From: Methylobacterium frigidaeris
GTDB lineage: Bacteria > Pseudomonadota > Alphaproteobacteria > Rhizobiales > Beijerinckiaceae
DNA: 43,551 bases
Direction: 5' to 3'
NCBI RefSeq assembly: GCF_022179185.1
Contig: NZ_BPQJ01000027.1
Coordinates: 1-43,551, forward strand
Shown: piece after piece, positions 1-7,595 of the stretch
How positions within the stretch are numbered: position 1 is the stretch's first letter
Layout: every line of letters starts with the position of its first letter
Made by a program: the position numbers and the translations under genes
Notes under the pieces: generated by a model
What the model was told of the DNA's origin: nothing
What the model saw: only the letters and a program-made list of their open reading frames with translations
The model's database searches: none

Positions 1-161
1 GGCGCATCAGCGCCGGCGCCCGTTCGGGCTTGCCTTGCACCTTCGAACGCGTCCGTTCGAAGGCGCGGCGGTATGAGAGGGACAAGGGCACCGGCCACCG
101 CGGCGGTGATGCCGACGGCGATGGCAGGCCAGCTATCGAACGTTGCCAACGGGTCCGCCAC
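1..161 (-). CDS. Partial small membrane protein of the phage lysis cassette (runs off the left edge)
   Basis: A GTG start at 161 is preceded, at normal spacing, by a very strong Shine-Dalgarno sequence (GAGGAGG on the minus strand). The frame stays open for 53 codons to the window edge. The start overlaps the end of the upstream 179-residue gene by 29 nt, a tight coupling typical of phage lysis modules. The visible N-terminus has a short acidic stretch, a tryptophan, and then a hydrophobic segment at about residues 12-30 rich in Ala, Val, Ile and Gly, which looks like one membrane span. Holin or spanin-like roles are possible from context, but I do not recognise a family. The gene is incomplete here, so its full length is unknown. 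Confidence 0.55.
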   Translation of the reverse strand, partial: MADPLATFDSWPAIAVGITAAVAGALVPLIPPRLRTDAFEGARQARTGAGADA

Positions 162-672
162 GCGCCCGCCTCCTCTTCTCGGCTTCCTCCTCAGCGGCAG
201 CGCGGCGCCTCTTCCGCAGCCCGAACGTGTCCTCCGCCGCCATGTCGGAGGCGGCCCGGCCGGAGGAGTGCAGCTCCGAGATGGCGTAGATGCTGAACAA
301 GCCCAGTCCCAGGTTGAGCGGCGGCAGGGCGAGCGCGAACCCGATCGCGCAAGCAAGCCAGAAGAAGAATCCGCCTATGCACCCGAGCGTTCGGATCAGG
401 GACGTCTCCCTCCCTCGACGACCATTGATGATGAGGGCTGCAATCTGCGCGGCCCCGACGGTAATCGAGATCGAGCCGGCCTGGCCTTCGGTCACGAGGC
501 GAGCGATCACTCGCCATTGAGGGCCGACGAAGGTCGGCTCGGGATAGAGCAAGATGGCCCCGACCACGACCATGGTGGCAGAGTTCCACACCTCGGCCCA
601 CCGCGTCTGGCCATAGCGGACAGCGCGGCGGATCCGCTCGTTGATCGCCGGATCGGGATCGTAGACCTTCAT
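133..672 (-). CDS. Phage-type membrane protein, unknown function
   Basis: A 179-residue protein with no family I recognise. It has a basic N-terminal stretch, hydrophobic segments at about residues 30-45, 65-82 and 93-125, and a highly charged Arg/Glu/Lys-rich cytoplasmic-looking tail. It starts 7 nt after the stop of the holin-like gene and overlaps the next gene, so the four minus-strand genes look like one transcript. Small multi-span proteins of this kind often sit beside endolysin and holin in prophages, so a role in lysis or envelope disruption is inferred from position only. Confidence 0.6.
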   Translation of the reverse strand: MKVYDPDPAINERIRRAVRYGQTRWAEVWNSATMVVVGAILLYPEPTFVGPQWRVIARLVTEGQAGSISITVGAAQIAALIINGRRGRETSLIRTLGCIGGFFFWLACAIGFALALPPLNLGLGLFSIYAISELHSSGRAASDMAAEDTFGLRKRRRAAAEEEAEKRRRARGGPVGNVR

Positions 673-679
673 GGCGGAC

Positions 680-982
680 CTACTGCGCCGTCACCTTGGG
701 GCTCGGCACGGCATCCGCCAGCGGAGCGGCCGAGGGAGTGACAGTGATCCTGGAGACCTGCGGCAGCGATGCGGCCGCGTCCATCAGGCCCGCCGGACGA
801 CGCGCCCAGAGGCCGTAGGCGAAGCTGGCGATCGCCATGACGGCGCCGACGACGGCGGTCAGGGTGCTTGCGTCAGTCAGGTTTGAGATCTGCTCGGCGG
901 TGAGCCAGCCCTTGGCGACGAGGATGCCGCCGACGAAGATGAGGAGCGCGCGGAAGGCGCTCGCGACCTGGATCGCGTTCAT
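680..982 (-). CDS. Holin-like phage protein
   Basis: A 100-residue protein started at ATG 982, chosen because an AGGA ribosome-binding site lies just upstream; the frame stays open further upstream but without such a signal. It has two hydrophobic segments (about residues 8-24 and 40-58), a short hydrophilic turn between them, and a Pro/Ala-rich tail. Length, the two-span layout and the conserved-looking Ser-Phe-Ala-Tyr-Gly before a Trp and Arg pair resemble Pam3 gp28-type holins. Holins form membrane lesions that release the endolysin. The position directly after the endolysin gene supports this. The family match is from memory and not verified. Confidence 0.65.
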   Translation of the reverse strand: MNAIQVASAFRALLIFVGGILVAKGWLTAEQISNLTDASTLTAVVGAVMAIASFAYGLWARRPAGLMDAAASLPQVSRITVTPSAAPLADAVPSPKVTAQ

Positions 983-1056
983 GGTGGTGTCCTGGTTGTG
1001 GGATCCGGCTGGCCCGGCCGGCGCGGGTGAACTGCCGCAAAATCTGCGGGGGTTGG

Positions 1057-1632
1057 TCAGGCCGCCAGCGACTTGCCGCAGGCCGGGCACTTGGCGGGCT
1101 CCATCGGAGCGCTGGGCTCGGCCGTCATGGCGAGCGCCGCCTTGCGGACATCTTCGACGCGCCGCGACCAGCCCTTACCGAACCGCGGCCATATCGACAG
1201 AGCCCGGAGGAACGCCAGCCGGCCGTCGCACAGGGCATCGATCAGGTCGGCCGGCTTATGTTTCGCGACTGCCGCCAGGGTAATCGGCCCCAGCGCGCCG
1301 TCGTCGGCGATCTTGAGGGCCCGCTGCAGCCCGATCACCGCCCGCTTCTTCCCGCTGTTCACCGCGAAGTCGAACAGCGCGTAGCCCAGGCCGGGCGGCA
1401 GTTCGTCGGTCCGGATAGCGTCCCAGTAGTTTCGGCGGTAGATCGGCGCCACGACCGCGACCGTCAGCGCCTTCACCTCCGCCTTCGTCGCCGGCCGGCC
1501 GAGCCACAGGCTCAGTGTGCAGATCGTCACCCCGAGGTTGGTGGCGCCGCCGGGGTCTCGCGGATCGTCGACCCAGCCCCCTTCGTGTTTCAGGACGAGC
1601 GTCAGCGCACGCTCGAACGTGCTCGCGGTCAT
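1057..1632 (-). CDS. Phage endolysin, GH108-type N-acetylmuramidase
   Basis: A 191-residue peptidoglycan hydrolase that would cut the glycan backbone at lysis. The N-terminal motif Lys-His-Glu-Gly-Gly-Trp (catalytic Glu at residue 17), followed by Asp-Pro-Gly-Gly-Ala-Thr-Asn-Leu-Gly, is the hallmark of the GH108/TtsA-like lysozyme family. The following residues match the usual second domain that holds the peptidoglycan-binding surface. The C-terminus carries a Cys-Pro-Ala-Cys-Gly knuckle, which could be half of a zinc site. There is no signal peptide, so export would depend on the holin-like gene downstream. The start at 1632 has a GGAG ribosome-binding site. It is the first gene of the minus-strand lysis cassette. 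Confidence 0.88.
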   Translation of the reverse strand: MTASTFERALTLVLKHEGGWVDDPRDPGGATNLGVTICTLSLWLGRPATKAEVKALTVAVVAPIYRRNYWDAIRTDELPPGLGYALFDFAVNSGKKRAVIGLQRALKIADDGALGPITLAAVAKHKPADLIDALCDGRLAFLRALSIWPRFGKGWSRRVEDVRKAALAMTAEPSAPMEPAKCPACGKSLAA

Positions 1633-2024
1633 GGGATCTCCGGGTTGTCAGGGGTGGGCAGGTCCGCAATGGTCCGGGGCCACTGCGCTGCAGCGGCCAT
1701 CATGTGATCACAACCAATGGTTGTCCGCGGCGGACTAAGAGCTTATTACACGCTGGCCTAGTATTCTGCTCCGAGTTCGCAATCGTTCCGGTGTGAGTGC
1801 AGGCAGCGGTAGCGAGCGCATCGACACTCGTTGCCGCTTGGTGGTCAGCCGGCAGCGTCTCGATGGGCGCTCCGAGCTGACCTCCTCTGCCCTGAGGGAC
1901 CCCGGATTGTCAGGATTTGGCGCGGGGGCCGGATCAGGTCGGGCGGTCAGCGCGGCGATCACTGTCGCTCGTAGGTGCCGGACAGCGTGATGGTGATCCC
2001 AGCGGCCTCGGTCCGATCGACCGC
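1633..2024. other. Intergenic region between the lysis cassette and the nuclease gene
   Basis: A stretch of 392 bp with no convincing gene. Its left part holds three adjacent palindromes (1703-1735, listed separately) and an AT-richer patch at about 1736-1765, where a promoter for the minus-strand lysis genes could lie. Short open frames in both directions have no ribosome-binding site and no protein-like composition. Confidence 0.5.
1703..1735. promoter_or_regulatory. Cluster of three short palindromes, possible operator region
   Basis: Three perfect inverted repeats lie in tandem within 33 bp. They are a 10-bp self-complementary block at 1703-1712 (TGTGATCACA), 7-bp arms around one base at 1710-1724 (ACAACCA/TGGTTGT), and 6-bp arms around one base at 1723-1735 (GTCCGC/GCGGAC). 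They sit about 70 bp upstream of the endolysin start. Such clusters often bind dimeric regulators, so this may be an operator for the lysis genes. No regulator gene is visible next to it. Confidence 0.35.
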
Positions 2025-2964
2025 ATGCCTCTCATCCCCGAGGCAGCCCGCCGCCGACACCGCGCCTTCGTCCCCGCCGACCACCGCTTCAAGGCCGCCG
2101 CCCGCTTCCTCCAAGCACTCTGGCGCGAAGACCGCGGCCTCGCGATCGGCACCCACGTCAACCCTCGCGAGCCGGGCGCGGCCTACGACGTCGACCGCTT
2201 GAAGACCAACCTGCTGTCCTCCCAGCCGCTGGCCTTCAACCTGTTCGGCCCGCTCGCGGGCGACTCGCAACTTGCCACCCGCTTCGTCACGGAGTTCCTA
2301 CCTGGGACACTGACGGAGGTCACGGACGTGTTGTTCGAGCACAGCCCGGGCCGCGGCGACCCGCGCTTCACGGCCGACCGCACCGCCTACGACGTCGTCA
2401 TGCGCGGCCGGAACGCGACCGGCGCACGAGGCCTGATCTGCATCGAGATCAAGTACAGCGAGCCCGGCCACGAGCCCGCGCCCCCACCCGCAGCACACAC
2501 AGATCGCGCACGCCACCCCGGGCCTGTTCGTGGACCCGGACGCCCCGACCCTGACAGGCGGCGCCTGCCAGCAACTCTACCGACAGCACTGCCTCGCGAG
2601 CGCCATGCTCACAGCCGGGCTCGCGGACACGGTGACCCTGGCCTTCATCGCCCCCACCCATAACCAGTCCGCGCACACGGCAGCAGCGACCTACCGGCGC
2701 CACCTCACGAACCCGCAGACAGGCCCAATACCGTTCGTGCCCACGACACTGGAGCACGCATTCGCGGCCATCGCGACCGCCGGCCTCCCGGACCACGCCC
2801 GCGCCCTTCATCGACGTTACACCGACTTCTGGCTCGTCGACGGTGAACTCGACCTCGCCGCAGCAGCCGCGACGCAGAAGCCAAACGAGGGCATGACGGC
2901 ACTCGACACCGACGCCGCCTATCGGCACCGGATGGCTTCATCGCGCAGCCGCAAGGCCGCCTGA
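2025..2964 (+). pseudogene. PGN_0703-type putative restriction endonuclease, frameshifted
   Basis: Two overlapping frames together give one protein of about 312 residues. The first (from ATG 2025) carries the conserved Asn-Leu-Leu-Ser-Ser-Gln-Pro block, a His-Ser-Pro-Gly-Arg-Gly-Asp segment, and a PD-(D/E)XK-like core: an Asp in Thr-Ala-Tyr-Asp-Val and a Glu-Ile-Lys triad. The second (ending at TGA 2962-2964) carries the downstream Ala-Met-Leu, Phe-Ile-Ala-Pro and Arg-Tyr-Thr-Asp-Phe motifs of the same family. The switch falls in the C-run near 2481-2487; removing one C restores a single frame. The family is annotated as a putative restriction-type nuclease, and no methyltransferase partner is seen here. 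It may be a real pseudogene, a phase-variable tract or a sequencing error. Confidence 0.75.
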
Positions 2965-3002
2965 ACGCGCCAACAGCCAGCACTTCATCAACACAATAAA
3001 TT

Positions 3003-3034
3003 CGGGCTCAGCGGCGAACCAGCCGCTGAGCCCG
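3003..3034 (+). terminator. Strong hairpin after the nuclease gene
   Basis: Perfect 13-bp arms (CGGGCTCAGCGGC and its complement) with a 6-nt loop start 39 nt after the nuclease stop codon. No long T-run follows on the plus strand. On the minus strand the flank is T-rich (complement of 2993-3002), so it could also stop transcription coming from the right. Confidence 0.6.
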
Positions 3035-3317
3035 GGCTCGTTGTGAGACCCACCCGGCGAACAAGCACAGCCCGACCACCAAACATGAACACCTGATAGC
3101 CAGACGACAATCCTGCGAAGGGGGCCTATATCCAACCCGGCCGACGCAGTGTAAAATACAAGCTGCCGATCGACAGCGCCGCACTAGCGTCGGCGGCAGG
3201 CACTACTTATCTATTCTGCACTTCCGTGCCTACCAACAGCAGGCACTACTTCTCTGACACCCATACGCCCTCGCCCCGCAGCACTGGTGCGGCGTCCCAC
3301 CCACCGGGCGCCACACA

Positions 3318-3821
3318 ATGTTCACGCACCACCCCCATCCCGCACCCTTCGTCAGCTCTCTCACCACAAGCCGCCGAGTCGACGTCACGCCGCACGCGCT
3401 CGCACACGCGCTCGAGGCCGCAGTTCTGTCCATGCGCGCACCAGAGCGCGAGAGCCGACACCCGATCGCAATCGACCTCAACGTCGGCACTCAAGGTCGA
3501 GGCGCAGTCACCTTCTGCTGTCAAGAAACAGGCATCAGCGAACGTCGGCCTCTTCGAGCGCAACGCCGATCGTATTGGGAGCTAACAGTCGCAACGGAGG
3601 GTGACGGGCGCACTCACGGAGAGACTACAACTCCCGCCTTTGCGCTGACCGTGGCTATGACACCGCTCCTTCATCCAGGGCGATCCATCGCGACCCGCAT
3701 CGGCATGTCCCTCCATCTCGTTCATGAACCTTGGTGGCCAGCCGACTTGACGGACACGCTCACGAGCCTCGCCAACACCTGGCATCGCTGCATCGCGGAA
3801 CGCGCGCAATCGATGGCTTGA
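3318..3821 (+). CDS. Hypothetical protein, unrecognised
   Basis: An open frame of 167 codons with no family I recognise. The first and second codon positions look protein-like, and third-position GC over the stretch I counted (about 60 codons) is roughly two thirds, much lower than in the core genes of this window, so the DNA may be foreign. The C-terminal part has a Trp-Trp-Pro-Ala-Asp-Leu motif followed by an amphipathic helix. No ribosome-binding site precedes ATG 3318, so the start is uncertain and a later start is possible. An overlapping minus-strand frame (3246-3563) looks less protein-like. It may be a remnant in the decayed region between the nuclease gene and the repeat. Confidence 0.3.
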   Translation: MFTHHPHPAPFVSSLTTSRRVDVTPHALAHALEAAVLSMRAPERESRHPIAIDLNVGTQGRGAVTFCCQETGISERRPLRAQRRSYWELTVATEGDGRTHGETTTPAFALTVAMTPLLHPGRSIATRIGMSLHLVHEPWWPADLTDTLTSLANTWHRCIAERAQSMA

Positions 3822-3865
3822 GCTAGCCGGGAGCAGTACGCGCGGCACCGACACCCGAGGCGGCA

Positions 3866-3983
3866 CATCGCTGAAATCGCGCCCATCCACGCCCTGCCAA
3901 GTGCCTGAAACTTGGCACGTCTGACCACGCGACTTCTGCCGACATGCCGCCTCAGACGCACCCTACGACCTGTAGCTCGCCCC
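3866..3983 (+). repeat. Dispersed repeat, copy 1
   Basis: About 118 bp that recurs in the same orientation at 28161-28279 with only scattered substitutions; the middle part, about 3897-3944, is identical in both. It contains a hairpin with 7-bp arms GCCAAGT/ACTTGGC. On the minus strand both copies can be read as a short peptide ending Ala-Trp-Met-Gly-Ala, but there is no sign that it is a gene. The repeat may be a relic of a small mobile element. Confidence 0.75.
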
Positions 3984-4117
3984 ACACCGACGTCTCGGGC
4001 GTCTGGCATACATCAAAACGTCCAATCGAGCGCGATCTCGTACAAGTCAGCTCGGGGTAGCTCCGCTAGACAACGAGAACGGTCGCGCTCACGGCCGCTG
4101 ACGAGAAGAGTCCACGG
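3984..4117. other. Upstream region of the 4118 operon
   Basis: This stretch joins copy 1 of the repeat to the first metabolic gene. It shows no ORF of note and no clear sigma-70 promoter. A purine-rich stretch (about 4069-4081) and AAGAGTCC just before the start may serve as a weak ribosome-binding region. Confidence 0.3.
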
Positions 4118-4711
4118 ATGCGCCTCCCGCCGATCGCCCCCGCCGACCTTTCCCCGTTACAGCGGCCGCTCTACGACGCCATGAGGTCGGGCGTGAGCGC
4201 CAAGTACGACCTCTTCACCACCATGCGGACGGACGGCGCACTCCTCGGGCCCTGGAACGCGTGGCTGCACCAGCCCGAAGTCGGCGCGGCCTTCTGGACC
4301 GTCACCCAGGCCATGACCGCGTTCAAGATCTTGCCCGATGCGGTGCGGCAGGTCGCGATCCTGGCGGTCGGCGCGCGGTTCGGCGCGGCCTATGAGATCT
4401 ACGCGCACGGAGCGGTCGCGCAGGCCCGCCACGCGATGAGCGACCAGCGCCTGTCGACACTGGCCGCGGGCGAGCGGCCGCCGGACCTCACGGACGAGGA
4501 GGCGACGGCGTTCGACGTCGCCCGCGCGCTCACCAGTGGCGGGATCCTGCCGGAGCCGACCTACTGGCGCGCCGTGGCGCTGTTCGGCCAGGCGGGCGCC
4601 AACGAACTGATCTACCTCGTCGGTCACTACTGCTTCGTCTCGGTAACCCTGAACGGCTTCGCGATCCCGGTTCCCGAGGAGGAACCGGCCGGTTCGGGAG
4701 AGCAGGCATGA
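4118..4711 (+). CDS. Carboxymuconolactone decarboxylase-like (AhpD-fold) protein
   Basis: A 197-residue all-helical protein of the CMD/AhpD superfamily. It has the typical N-terminal motif with Pro-Leu-Tyr-Asp, the Gly-Pro-Trp-Asn-Ala-Trp-Leu segment, and the core helix Ala-Tyr-Glu-Ile-Tyr-Ala-His followed by Ala-Arg-His. The Glu and His of the core are kept, but the Cys-X-X-Cys of peroxidase-type AhpD is absent. It is therefore more like the decarboxylase or lactone-type branch than a peroxidase. The stop codon overlaps the start of the next gene (ATGA at 4708-4711), so the two are translationally coupled, which suggests a shared substrate, perhaps a lactone. The exact reaction is unknown. 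Confidence 0.8.
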   Translation: MRLPPIAPADLSPLQRPLYDAMRSGVSAKYDLFTTMRTDGALLGPWNAWLHQPEVGAAFWTVTQAMTAFKILPDAVRQVAILAVGARFGAAYEIYAHGAVAQARHAMSDQRLSTLAAGERPPDLTDEEATAFDVARALTSGGILPEPTYWRAVALFGQAGANELIYLVGHYCFVSVTLNGFAIPVPEEEPAGSGEQA

Positions 4712-5769
4712 CCGGGCTTCGCCGCCAAGGCGCGTCGGCCGGCGGATTCCGGCGCCTCGGCGGCGCCTGCGCCCTGGCTCTCTGCCTGGTCTTGGCCGGA
4801 CCGTCCGGCGGCCCGCGCGCGGCGGCGCCCCAAGTGGCAGAGCAGGCACCGGGCTTCTACCGCATGATGCTCGGGAGCTTCGAGTTGACGGCTCTCCTCG
4901 ACGGCACCCACACGTTTCCGATCCCGACCGTGCTCCAGCGGCCCCGCGACGGCGGCCCACGCGCCCTCCTCTCCGAGGTCAGGCCGGGTGAGGCAGAGAG
5001 CCGGCTCGCGAGAGACTTCCTCGCCCTGCCCTTCGAGGGCTCGATCAATGCGTTTCTGATCAATACCGGCTCGCGGCTCGTCCTGATTGATGCGGGCGCG
5101 GGCGACCTCTATGGATCCTGCTGCGGCAGGCTCGTCGCGAACCTGCGCGCCGCCGGCTACGCGCCGGAGGCGGTCGACGAGGTGCTGCTGACCCACCTGC
5201 ACGCCGATCACGTTGGCGGGGTCATGCACGACGGCAAGGCCGTCTTCCCGCATGCGACGATCCGGGTCAGCCGCCGCGACGCCGATTACTGGCTGGACCC
5301 GGCCAACGAGGCGGCGGCTCCACCCTTCCTGCTGCCGATGTTCCGGGGCGCCCAGGCCGCGCTCAAGCCCTACCGCGACGCCGGGCGGCTCATTCCCTTC
5401 GACGGCAAGGGCGAAGTCCTGCCGGGCTTCGTCGCGGTCGCGACCCCGGGCCACACGCCGGGGCACAGCTCCTACCGCGTGACGAGTGGAACTGAGACGC
5501 TGCTGGTCTGGGGCGACATCGTCCACGTGGCGCCGATCCAGTTCCCCGATCCGCAGGTCACGGTGACCTACGACACCGACGGCGCGGGCGCCGAGGCCCG
5601 GCGCGAGACGCTCTTCTCGGAGGCGGCCCGCACCGGCGCCTGGATCGGCGCCGCCCACATCTCCTTCCCGGGGCTCGGCCACATCCGGGCCGAGGACGGA
5701 CGGTTCAGCTGGATCCCGGCCAACTACACCACCGTGTTCCATGCCCAACCGCCCGGAGACGCGCGGTGA
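4708..5769 (+). CDS. Exported metallo-beta-lactamase-fold hydrolase
   Basis: A 353-residue protein with a long basic N-terminus and a hydrophobic stretch at residues 18-32 ending in an Ala-rich cleavage-like region, so it is probably exported to the periplasm. The MBL zinc motif His-Leu-His-Ala-Asp-His is at residues 163-168, with further ligands in Pro-Gly-His-Thr-Pro-Gly-His (His249) and Trp-Gly-Asp (Asp270). The overall pattern resembles lactonase-like MBL hydrolases such as those acting on acyl-homoserine lactones, but substrate specificity cannot be read from the sequence. It is coupled by a 4-nt overlap to the CMD-like gene upstream. Confidence 0.85.
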   Translation: MTGLRRQGASAGGFRRLGGACALALCLVLAGPSGGPRAAAPQVAEQAPGFYRMMLGSFELTALLDGTHTFPIPTVLQRPRDGGPRALLSEVRPGEAESRLARDFLALPFEGSINAFLINTGSRLVLIDAGAGDLYGSCCGRLVANLRAAGYAPEAVDEVLLTHLHADHVGGVMHDGKAVFPHATIRVSRRDADYWLDPANEAAAPPFLLPMFRGAQAALKPYRDAGRLIPFDGKGEVLPGFVAVATPGHTPGHSSYRVTSGTETLLVWGDIVHVAPIQFPDPQVTVTYDTDGAGAEARRETLFSEAARTGAWIGAAHISFPGLGHIRAEDGRFSWIPANYTTVFHAQPPGDAR

Positions 5770-5833
5770 CGGTAGGCGAGTCCCCGCTCCCAGCATCGGT
5801 CCGGAGCCCCGGTTCGGTCGAGGAGGGACGGGC

Positions 5834-6493
5834 GTGACCGACCTCGCCTTCACGACGGTTCTGCTCTCCGCCGGGATCAGCATCGTCACCGGTTTCCTCG
5901 GCGCGCTGCTCAGCCAGGGCTGGGTCCGGCGCCAGGAGCGCCGCACCTACGGACTCGCCCTGCTGGCTGAGATCAAGTCAATCCAGCGCAGCCTGCTGCG
6001 CTACGAGGCACGCCTGAACCGGGCGGGGACCATCGTCGAGGGCCGGGAAGCCGCGGCCCTGCGCCTGTGGCGCCACGACCTCGCGGTCTTCGCCAACAAC
6101 TCTGGGCGCATCGGGCTGTTCTCGTCGCGCACCGCGATCGAGCTCATCGAGTTCTACCACCAGGTCCGCTGGCTCGAGGAACGAGGAACCGAACTCGACG
6201 CCTCGATGGCACGGACGAACGGTCTGCCCGACTGGCTCGCCGGCCAGCGGGAGGCCATCCACCGCACCCGCTCCCGGACGCGGGCGCTCACACGGTCGCT
6301 GCGGCGGGAATTGCCGCCGACGCTCGCCGACGGCCTCCGAGGGCTGGGTCGCGGCGCAGGGCGGAGGCGCCGGGCCCGGGCTGCGGCGGGCAGTGTCCTT
6401 GCACGGGCAAGCGCTCGCGGAGATGGCCTCGACAGTTCCTGCCGGCCGAGTCATCACGGCCCTACTGCCGGGAGCCCGCGGGCCGCCGGATGA
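5834..6493 (+). CDS. Hypothetical single-span membrane protein
   Basis: GTG 5834 is chosen as start because GAGGAGGG lies just upstream; an earlier ATG at 5741 overlaps the previous gene without such a signal. The 219-residue product begins with a hydrophobic segment (about residues 4-24), then a charged helical region rich in Arg and Leu that may form a coiled coil. The last 60 residues are Arg/Ala/Gly-rich and low in complexity, unlike the first part, so a frameshift near 6340 or a spurious tail is possible. I do not recognise a family. It is co-directional with the MBL gene (64-nt gap) and convergent with the response regulator gene (7-nt gap). Confidence 0.55.
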   Translation: MTDLAFTTVLLSAGISIVTGFLGALLSQGWVRRQERRTYGLALLAEIKSIQRSLLRYEARLNRAGTIVEGREAAALRLWRHDLAVFANNSGRIGLFSSRTAIELIEFYHQVRWLEERGTELDASMARTNGLPDWLAGQREAIHRTRSRTRALTRSLRRELPPTLADGLRGLGRGAGRRRRARAAAGSVLARASARGDGLDSSCRPSHHGPTAGSPRAAG

Positions 6494-6500
6494 GGGCCGC

Positions 6501-7124
6501 TCAGCGCTGGCGCATCGCGTCGATGCCGAGCTCGCCCGCCATCCGCACGAGGTCGGCGAGCGACCGGGCTTCCATCTTCTCCATCACCCGCCGCTTATGC
6601 ACCTTGGCGGTGATCTCCGAGACGCCGAGCTCGGCGGCGATCTGCTTGTTCATCAGGCCGCCGATCGCGAGGCCGAACACGTCGCGCTCGCGGCCCGTGA
6701 GGGAGGCGAGGCGGCCAGCGAGCGCCCCCCGGGCGGCCCCTGCCGCCAAGGACGCCGCGTCGAGGGCCAGCGCACGGTCGATGGCCGCGAGGATGTCGTC
6801 GTCCTCCGCGGGCTTCGTCAGGAACTCGACCGCGCCGCCCCGCATCGCCCGCACGGTCATCGGGATCGTGCCGTAGCCGGTCAGGAAGATGATCGGGATC
6901 GTGGTGCCCGACGCCTGGAACCGGGCCTGGACGTCGAGGCCATCGTCGTGCGTCAGCCGAACGTCCAGGAGGATGCAGGCCGGCCGCTCGACGTCGGGAT
7001 TGGCGAGCAGGTGCGACGCGTCGGGGTGTCCGATGGCCTTGAGCCCGGCCGAGCCGCAGAGGCGGACGAGGGCCGTTCGCAGGGCCGCGTCGTCATCGAC
7101 GATGTGAACAGTGCCGGTCTGCAT
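6501..7124 (-). CDS. FixJ/NarL-type response regulator
   Basis: A 207-residue DNA-binding response regulator. The receiver domain (about residues 5-118) shows the acidic triplet Asp-Asp-Asp at 10-12, the phospho-acceptor Asp54 in Leu-Leu-Asp-Val-Arg-Leu, the conserved Thr in Phe-Leu-Thr-Gly-Tyr, and the Lys in Leu-Thr-Lys-Pro. The C-terminal LuxR-type helix-turn-helix (about 140-200) has Leu-Thr-Gly-Arg-Glu-Arg-Asp-Val and Asn-Lys-Gln-Ile-Ala-Ala-Glu-Leu-Gly. It is the last gene of a kinase, receiver, regulator run on the minus strand and is probably phosphorylated through the neighbouring kinase. The Leu-Thr-Gly-Tyr-Gly receiver signature matches FixJ relatives. Confidence 0.92.
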   Translation of the reverse strand: MQTGTVHIVDDDAALRTALVRLCGSAGLKAIGHPDASHLLANPDVERPACILLDVRLTHDDGLDVQARFQASGTTIPIIFLTGYGTIPMTVRAMRGGAVEFLTKPAEDDDILAAIDRALALDAASLAAGAARGALAGRLASLTGRERDVFGLAIGGLMNKQIAAELGVSEITAKVHKRRVMEKMEARSLADLVRMAGELGIDAMRQR

Positions 7125-7211
7125 CGGGATCGGGGTGAACGCGTCGCCGGCGGAGGGCCCGCCGATCGCGAACTCGCGCCGGAAGCGGAGCCGTCGGGGT
7201 CTAACACGAAA

Positions 7212-7595
7212 TCAGGGCGTGTCGAACACGCGAGCGAGGCAGCGTTCCAGCTCCTCTGCCTCGAACGGCTTGGCGAGATACGCGAAGGCCCCGCAGGCGA
7301 GCGCGCGCCGGCGGTTCGCGTCGCTCGGATGGGCCGTGACGAGGATGACCCGCAGCCGGGGACGGTGCAGCCGCAACTGGCGCAGAAGGTCGAGGCCGGA
7401 GAGGCCCGGCATCTGCAGGTCGGTGACGACGCAGCCCGGTTCGACGGCACCGAGGGCGGCGAGCAGGTGGCCGCCGGTCTCGAACGGCATCGGGGCGTAG
7501 CCCAGGGACCCGACGAGCCGAGTCAGGGCAAGGCGGATCGCCGGGTCGTCGTCGACGATCGCGACGGAGCGGGGGGTCAGGCCGGAGACCGGCAT
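7212..7595 (-). CDS. Single-domain response regulator (receiver only)
   Basis: A 127-residue protein made only of a receiver domain: acidic residues Asp15-Asp17, phospho-acceptor Asp59 in Val-Thr-Asp-Leu-Gln-Met-Pro-Gly, Thr in Leu-Val-Thr-Ala-His, and Lys in Leu-Ala-Lys-Pro-Phe. It has no output domain. Its start overlaps the end of the histidine kinase gene by 19 nt, so the two are translationally coupled. Receivers of this kind act as phosphate sinks, phosphorelay intermediates or regulators of the kinase, and the FixJ-like gene 87 nt downstream is the likely final output. Confidence 0.9.
   Translation of the reverse strand: MPVSGLTPRSVAIVDDDPAIRLALTRLVGSLGYAPMPFETGGHLLAALGAVEPGCVVTDLQMPGLSGLDLLRQLRLHRPRLRVILVTAHPSDANRRRALACGAFAYLAKPFEAEELERCLARVFDTP

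Noticed and set aside
41..62. 9-bp palindrome CTTCGAACG/CGTTCGAAG
   Set aside because: It lies inside the partial phage gene; no sign that it acts as a site.
3722..4009. Short minus-strand frames through both repeat copies
   Set aside because: They share peptides only because the DNA is repeated; there is no ribosome-binding site or protein-like continuation.
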